Assembly: GCA_000434475.1 (NCBI GenBank)
Contig: FR879523.1
Location: 1 to 9,666 of the forward strand
Direction of reading: 5' to 3'
DNA from: Dialister sp. CAG:486
GTDB lineage: Bacteria > Bacillota > Negativicutes > Veillonellales > Dialisteraceae
Length of the DNA: 9,666 bases
The first letter of the stretch is position 1, and every line of letters begins with the position of its first letter. Shown here in pieces: positions 6,371 to 9,666 of the stretch. The translations under genes were made by a program, and so were the position numbers. The notes under the pieces were generated by a model. The model saw only the letters and a list, made by a program, of their open reading frames with translations, did no database searches and was not told the origin of the DNA.

Positions 6371-6604
6371 TCATCCCATCGTATTCTTCCCGAAGACGGG
6401 GTGACTGCAGGGCCGAAGGCTTCGTTTTTCGATGAGGGAGAGGGCTTCCTGCATATCGACATCATGGCGTTCTTTTCCTGTCTCGTAGACGAGCATGGGA
6501 GAGGCGGCATCCAGCTCGCTGGCGGGAAGGTAGATGTATTCCTGCATGTGCGGGTCGCCGTAGATGAAGCCGGCGAGAAGTTTGCTTTCGGCAAGTCTAT
6601 GCAT
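6371..6604 (-). CDS. Unrecognised 77-residue protein coupled to the metallophosphoesterase
   Basis: No family recognised. The 77 residues are mixed polar and hydrophobic without a signal peptide or membrane segment. Visible features are an N-terminal helix-like LAESKLLAGF, a MQEYIYLPASELD stretch, and an acidic/basic ERHDVDMQEALSLIEKRSL helix. There are no paired cysteines or catalytic motifs. The ATG at 6604 is chosen because GGAGG lies six bases upstream; an in-frame ATG six codons earlier lacks a site of its own. It overlaps the metallophosphoesterase gene by eight bases (ATGCATAG, where TAG is the upstream stop), the arrangement expected for translational coupling. The clear ribosome binding site and overlap argue that it is a real gene. 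It may be an accessory or regulatory subunit, but this is inference from position only. Confidence 0.7.
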   Translation of the reverse strand: MHRLAESKLLAGFIYGDPHMQEYIYLPASELDAASPMLVYETGKERHDVDMQEALSLIEKRSLRPCSHPVFGKNTMG

Positions 6605-7313
6605 GAGGCGCCTCCAGATCACAGATGAAGTATGGCTTGAAGTCCAGATAGTCCGAGCTCGTCAGGCAAAGCGGAACGCCCAGGAGGGAATCCGGCAGAT
6701 TTTTGAAATTCGGCGCGCCGTGGATGTGGCCATAGAGGCAGAGGTCTGCGCCGCCGGCGGCGATGATCTCCATCATGTGCGAAGGCCGCCGCATTTCATC
6801 GAAGGGCGGGTAGTGCAGGATCGCGATGATCCGGTCTGCCTTCATCTGCTTTGCCAGGGCGAGCGAGCGCTCCATGCGCCCTTCTTCGCGCAGGATGATG
6901 GACTTGTCGGTGCCTTCTTTATATGTTTTTGCCGTCTCGGAGATCCATCCGCGCGTACCGGCGAGCGCTACATTTCCGACCTGAATGGCGGAGTTGTGAA
7001 TAAATTCGAAGGCGCCATGCGTCATGGCGGTCATCTTCGTGACGGTGGACCACCAGAAGTCGTGGTTGCCGCGGACGATGATCTTACGTCCCGGGAGCGT
7101 GCCAAGCATGGTGAGGTCGGAGATGGCGCTCTCCATGCTCATTGCCCAGGAGAGGTCGCCTGCCATGATGACGGCATCGTCTTCGCGGATCGTCTCCTTC
7201 CATGCATTCACGATCTTTTCCCGGTGGTTCTTCCAGTTCTCTCCGAATATATCCATGGGCTTCGTTGGCGGATCTCCGGAGAGATGAAAATCACTGAAGG
7301 CATATAGTTTCAT
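6597..7313 (-). CDS. Calcineurin-like metallophosphoesterase
   Basis: Predicted cytoplasmic two-metal phosphohydrolase, 238 residues. The complete motif set of the superfamily is present: DFH (D8, H10), GDLSW (D53), RGNHD (N83, H84), HYPPF (H167) and GHIHG (H196, H198). A Trp/Phe-rich DFWWSTV follows the GNHD motif (85-91). The substrate (phosphomonoester, diester or cyclic nucleotide) cannot be deduced. There is no signal peptide or membrane segment. The ATG is preceded by GAGG with a seven-base spacing. It is the first gene of a two-gene minus-strand operon with the overlapping 77-aa gene. No promoter is recognised upstream, where the 7-mer array of copy F begins about 25 bases before the ATG. 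The DUF4931 gene further upstream is in the same direction but 250 bases away. Confidence 0.95.
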   Translation of the reverse strand: MKLYAFSDFHLSGDPPTKPMDIFGENWKNHREKIVNAWKETIREDDAVIMAGDLSWAMSMESAISDLTMLGTLPGRKIIVRGNHDFWWSTVTKMTAMTHGAFEFIHNSAIQVGNVALAGTRGWISETAKTYKEGTDKSIILREEGRMERSLALAKQMKADRIIAILHYPPFDEMRRPSHMMEIIAAGGADLCLYGHIHGAPNFKNLPDSLLGVPLCLTSSDYLDFKPYFICDLEAPHA

Positions 7314-7338
7314 AGGGTAACCTCGTTTAGGGATGGGG

Positions 7339-7553
7339 GATTAGTGACTAGTGACTGGGGGATATCAGACTCTCGTATCGTCATTTCGAGCGAAGCGAGA
7401 AATCTTCCTTGCAGACCGACAAATGAAGGATGTGTGAAAGCAAGGATAAGTGACTGGGAATTAAGAGACGCGAGTGAGTGGTGACTTGAATACTACTTTC
7501 GGGCATCGCCTCATATATATTCGCGGCGAAGCCGCCACCACAACCTTGAACCC
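7339..7553 (-). repeat. Composite intergenic repeat, copy F (inverted)
   Basis: Fills the gap between the DUF4931 stop and the metallophosphoesterase start. The left end has three 7-mers GATTAGT, GACTAGT and GACTGGG (7339-7359). Next comes a CGTATCGTCATTTCGAGCG/AGCGAGAAATCTTCC palindrome module (7374-7410). Then 7470-7533 matches the reverse complement of copy B (2816-2880), including a GCGGCTTCGCCGC hairpin (about 7522-7534). It ends with TGAACCC (7547-7553), ten bases from the DUF4931 stop codon. No terminator for DUF4931 or promoter for the next gene was recognised here. Confidence 0.78.
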
Positions 7554-7563
7554 ACAACCTTTT

Positions 7564-8325
7564 TTATCCAAAATACTTTTCTGATTGCAATGTCTCGATG
7601 ATCCGCTTCTTGCTCGTTTCGTCCATCACATTTGTGATGCGGTAGCCCATGTAGAGAGGGCTTGCTGTGAAGCGGGGGAAGATCTTGGCGTGGATCTGAT
7701 TTCTCAGATGATAAAAGAAAATGTTGTAGCTCGAGCAGCGGATAGGGAAGTCGGAGAGGACGTAGCGCGCGAGGGTCTGTATGGTGTCAGCAAAGCCGTC
7801 ACTTCCTCCCTCCTTCTTCAGTGTCACGTTCAGCTCGCCGACGCCGCTCAAGGGGTACTCTGCGAGCGAAGCGTAGCAGTCGTCATTTTCATAGATGACC
7901 TCGCCCAGGAAATTTTCGCCCTGCAGATTGTCGCGGTAGTCGTACTCTTCAAGCCCGATGATCTGCGAGTGCGGGTGGCGCTGTGAGCCGCCGGAGGTGG
8001 GGCCGAAGTTGCGGAAGTAGATGACGGAGCGGAAACGCTTGTCACTTTCCATTTCCTGCCACTTGGCAAGGCCGAAGGCGATCACCTCGTGGAGCTTCTC
8101 GGGCGCATAGGTGCTGAGCTCGCTGTCGTGGTCGGCTGTCTCGACGATGACGGTGGGGACAGTCTTCTCAAAGACGGGATACTTGTTCATGAGCCAGATG
8201 ATATCGTCTTTCCGGTCAAGAATGTGCGTGAGATTTTCAGGATGGCAGAAAGGGCAGACTTTTTGTGTGCCGGAATGAGGCTTCTCGCTGCCGATGGATA
8301 TATTGAATGTGATAGGATTGGTCAT
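7564..8325 (-). CDS. DUF4931 protein, galactose-1-phosphate uridylyltransferase-like (HIT superfamily)
   Basis: A 253-residue protein with the layout of a GalT/HIT nucleotidyltransferase or hydrolase. It has a zinc-knuckle-like CPFCHPE (C24, C27), IIWLMNKYPVF (42-52) equivalent to the NKYPAL region of GalT, IVETADHD (60-67) equivalent to the GalT VETPEHD region, and RHPHSQIIG (116-124) matching the catalytic HPHGQ loop with H117 and H119 present. Near the C terminus HAKIFPRFTASPLYMGYRI (212-230) resembles the second metal/substrate region. It is shorter than GalT (about 350), so a different nucleotide-linked substrate is likely. The ATG at 8325 is preferred over a GTG three codons earlier, because GAGGTG, six bases upstream, includes that GTG. 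An extended -10 promoter is 28 bases upstream. No sugar-pathway genes are adjacent. Confidence 0.87.
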   Translation of the reverse strand: MTNPITFNISIGSEKPHSGTQKVCPFCHPENLTHILDRKDDIIWLMNKYPVFEKTVPTVIVETADHDSELSTYAPEKLHEVIAFGLAKWQEMESDKRFRSVIYFRNFGPTSGGSQRHPHSQIIGLEEYDYRDNLQGENFLGEVIYENDDCYASLAEYPLSGVGELNVTLKKEGGSDGFADTIQTLARYVLSDFPIRCSSYNIFFYHLRNQIHAKIFPRFTASPLYMGYRITNVMDETSKKRIIETLQSEKYFG

Positions 8326-8352
8326 GGTGTACACCTCATCTTTCCGATTCTT

Positions 8353-8361
8353 ATTATAGCA
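8353..8361 (-). promoter_or_regulatory. Extended -10 promoter for the DUF4931 gene
   Basis: Minus-strand TGC-TATAAT within TATGCTATAATAAGAAT, nearly identical to the pgeF and B3/4 elements. The TATAAT ends 27 bases before the ATG, giving a short leader that just accommodates the GATGAGGTG ribosome binding site. The composite repeat copy D begins only five bases upstream of the TG motif, so any -35 region lies inside the repeat; none is recognisable. Confidence 0.75.
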
Positions 8362-8366
8362 TAGAA

Positions 8367-8644
8367 GGGTTAGTCCGTTGGGCGTGCTGCCTCTTGATTG
8401 CGGATGAAAGCTTCGCTTGAATGAGAAATTAGAAATGAGAAATGCGAAATGGTGGGGCGGCGCAGAAAAAAGAAGCGCCGCAGAATTTTGATAGCGCTTC
8501 GCGCTGTCGGCACCGGAAGCGTTGGCGAGAGATCTTCCTTGCAGAACGGTCAGCGCATCAATTGCACTATTTCAAACATCGCATGCTCCTAATCCCTAGC
8601 TACTAATCCCTAGTCCCTGTTCACCAGTCACTAGTCACGAATCC
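8367..8644 (+). repeat. Composite intergenic repeat, copy D
   Basis: Occupies the divergent gap between the DUF4931 promoter and the promoter of the last gene. It opens with GGGTTAG (8367-8373), then CTCTTGATTGCGGATGAAAG (8391-8410), four 7-mers of GAGAAAT/TAGAAAT type (8423-8450), the GAAGCGC...GCGCTTC inverted repeat (8472-8500), an AGCGC-TTC-GCGCT hairpin (8493-8505), and a degenerate palindrome module with GAGAGATCTTCCTTGCAGAA (about 8528-8548). It closes with eight contiguous 7-mers of CTAATCC/CTAGTCA type (8589-8644). It aligns with the reverse complement of copy C over 8367-8588. Confidence 0.85.
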
Positions 8645-8670
8645 CTTTTCATGATATTTCACTTCTTTAC

Positions 8671-8699
8671 TTGACAAAAGGATTTTTATAGGATAAGAT
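8671..8699 (+). promoter_or_regulatory. Near-consensus housekeeping promoter for the amino-acid-binding protein
   Basis: A perfect TTGACA (8671-8676), a 17-base spacer and TAAGAT (8694-8699, five of six matches to TATAAT). It starts 27 bases after the end of copy D. Transcription would begin near 8706, leaving a leader of about 63 bases before the ATG at 8769. This is the best -35/-10 pair in the window. Confidence 0.88.
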
Positions 8700-8768
8700 A
8701 TGTGCATACCGATACTTTACCGAGATAAAGAAATGAAGATTTCAAAAATGGGAACAGGAGAGATGACC

Positions 8769-9581
8769 ATGAAAATGAAAAAACTGATGATCGCTGGAAT
8801 GCTGGCTCTGGGTGCTTGTGGAATGCTCGCAGGATGCGGCGGGGGAGACAAGGCGGCTTCGAGTGCGGCCAAGGCCGCATCCGGCAAGCCGGCGAAGATC
8901 GTAGCCGGTATGGATGATACCTTTGCTCCGATGGGCTTCCGCGATGACAGCGGCAAGATCGTCGGCTTTGATATCGATATGGCAGAAGCGGTATCGAAGG
9001 AGATCGGCGTGCCGATCGAATTCAAGCCGATCGACTGGGCTTCCAAGGAAACGGAACTGAATTCCGGCCGTATCGACTGCATCTGGAATGGCTTCACCAT
9101 GACGCCGGAGCGAACCAAGAAGCTCGCCTTCACGAAGCCGTACATGGATAATATCCAGGTCTATGCGGTACTGAATGACAGCGCTGTCAAGACGGCGGAA
9201 GATCTGAAGGGCAAGAAGATCTCCATTCAGGAAGCCTCCACCGCAGAAACGGCGCTGAACCGTGATGAAAACCTCAAGAAGTCTTTCTCTGAGATCAAAG
9301 CATACCCGGATCTTACGGCCTGCTTCATGGATCTCGAGTCCGGCCGCTGTGATGCCGTCCTCGCTGACTCTGTCCTCATCGAATACTATATGACGAAGAA
9401 ACCGGGACAGTTCAAAGAACTCGAGGGTGTCGTTTCTAAGGATACCTTCTCCATCGGGATCAAGAAGGACAATCAGGCTCTCGTCGATCTCTTGAATGAT
9501 GGCATCGCCAAGGTCGTAGCCAGCGGCGAAGCCAAGAAGATCTCTGAAAAATGGTTCGGTAAGGATGTCGTGCTGAAATAA
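8769..9581 (+). CDS. Family-3 ABC transporter substrate-binding lipoprotein (polar amino acids)
   Basis: Solute-binding lipoprotein for amino-acid uptake (polar amino acid, glutamine or cystine type), 270 residues. MKMKK and a hydrophobic stretch lead to the lipobox LAGC, with C23 the lipid-anchored residue, followed by a Gly/Ala/Ser/Lys linker (24-43). The fold signature is clear: GMDDTFAPMGFRDDSGKIVGFDID (in part, 47-70) then MAEAVSKEIG, FTMTPERTKKLAFTKPY (109-125) with R115 the expected carboxylate-binding Arg, and SGRCDAVLADSVL (191-203) with D195. The start at 8769 is chosen because AGGAG is eight bases upstream; the ATG at 8763 is only two bases from it, and the in-frame ATG at 8700 sits inside the promoter. 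It has its own strong promoter and terminator. No permease or ATPase gene is seen before the window ends, though they could follow the terminator. Confidence 0.95.
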   Translation: MKMKKLMIAGMLALGACGMLAGCGGGDKAASSAAKAASGKPAKIVAGMDDTFAPMGFRDDSGKIVGFDIDMAEAVSKEIGVPIEFKPIDWASKETELNSGRIDCIWNGFTMTPERTKKLAFTKPYMDNIQVYAVLNDSAVKTAEDLKGKKISIQEASTAETALNRDENLKKSFSEIKAYPDLTACFMDLESGRCDAVLADSVLIEYYMTKKPGQFKELEGVVSKDTFSIGIKKDNQALVDLLNDGIAKVVASGEAKKISEKWFGKDVVLK

Positions 9582-9602
9582 TTTGAGATGATTTTTGAAA
9601 AA

Positions 9603-9647
9603 GGGCTGTGAAGAAATGAATCCCCATTTCTTCACAGCCCCTTTTTA
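9603..9647 (+). terminator. Strong intrinsic terminator after the amino-acid-binding protein
   Basis: A perfect 16-base stem, GGGCTGTGAAGAAATG (9603-9618) with CATTTCTTCACAGCCC (9625-9640), a 6-base loop, then C and five Ts. It begins 21 bases after the stop codon. The long perfect stem would end or strongly reduce transcription into any permease gene to the right, a common way to make more binding protein than membrane components. Confidence 0.93.
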
Positions 9648-9666
9648 CTTTGCTTTCATTTGGTTC

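Noticed and set aside
6564..7307. 247-codon plus-strand frame over the metallophosphoesterase
   Set aside because: The minus strand carries the complete metallophosphoesterase motif set and a good start site; the plus frame shows none.
7522..7534. GCGGC-TTC-GCCGC-type hairpin as a terminator for the DUF4931 gene
   Set aside because: No T-tract on the minus strand after the hairpin, and it is part of the repeat shared with copy B.
8700..8768. Longer N terminus for the family-3 binding protein starting at the ATG at 8700
   Set aside because: That ATG directly follows the -10 box and precedes the likely transcription start; the extra residues would also displace the signal peptide.
8742..9635. 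297-codon open frame on the minus strand over the amino-acid-binding protein
   Set aside because: Longer than the real gene but antisense to it. It starts in the terminator hairpin and has no recognisable domain, whereas the plus strand has promoter, ribosome binding site, lipobox and SBP motifs.

Overview
This looks like a stretch of ordinary chromosome from a Gram-positive-type lineage (Bacillota). The evidence is strong GGAGG-like ribosome binding sites, extended -10 promoters, hairpin-plus-T terminators, two lipoprotein transporter components and a DUF4931-type protein. The moderately high GC and the dense repeat-filled intergenic regions would fit a Negativicutes relative (Dialister/Megasphaera-like), but that placement is a guess from style, not a marker-gene result.

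Layout, left to right: a family-5 (nickel/peptide-type) substrate-binding lipoprotein (+); a DEDDh 3'-5' exonuclease (-); a B3/4-domain-like protein (-); an RluA/RluD-family pseudouridine synthase (+) followed by the peptidoglycan editing factor pgeF (+); then on the minus strand a two-gene operon of a metallophosphoesterase and an unrecognised 77-residue protein, preceded by a GalT-like DUF4931 protein; finally a family-3 amino-acid-binding lipoprotein (+) with a near-consensus promoter and a strong terminator. Most of these are housekeeping or single-purpose genes that do not form one pathway. The two clear functional pairings are the pseudouridine synthase with pgeF (also neighbours in E. 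coli as rluD-yfiH) and the overlapping metallophosphoesterase/77-aa pair.

The most unusual content is between the genes. Six of the intergenic regions (about 1688-2045, 2646-2904, 3896-4231, 6093-6369, 7339-7553 and 8367-8644) hold what appear to be diverged copies of one composite repeat with a fixed polarity. One end is a 7-bp tandem array of GGGTTCA type running into GGGTTAG. The middle holds GC-rich palindromic modules, including the GAAGCGC...GCGCTTC hairpin and the widespread TCGTCAT-TCGAGCG-AGCGAGA-ATCT palindrome. The other end is a second 7-bp array built on CTAATCC/CTAGTCA. Copies lie in both orientations and fill the space almost to the start codons, stop codons, promoters or terminators of the flanking genes. 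Only the 79-bp rluA-family/pgeF gap and the overlapping gene pair lack one. The best-matched copies (3979-4203 and 8367-8588) are inverted relative to each other and can be aligned by eye over about 220 bp.

Three genes (B3/4 protein, pgeF, DUF4931) share an almost identical extended -10 promoter, TATGCTATAATA, with no good -35 box. No RNA genes, CRISPR array, insertion sequence or phage genes were seen.
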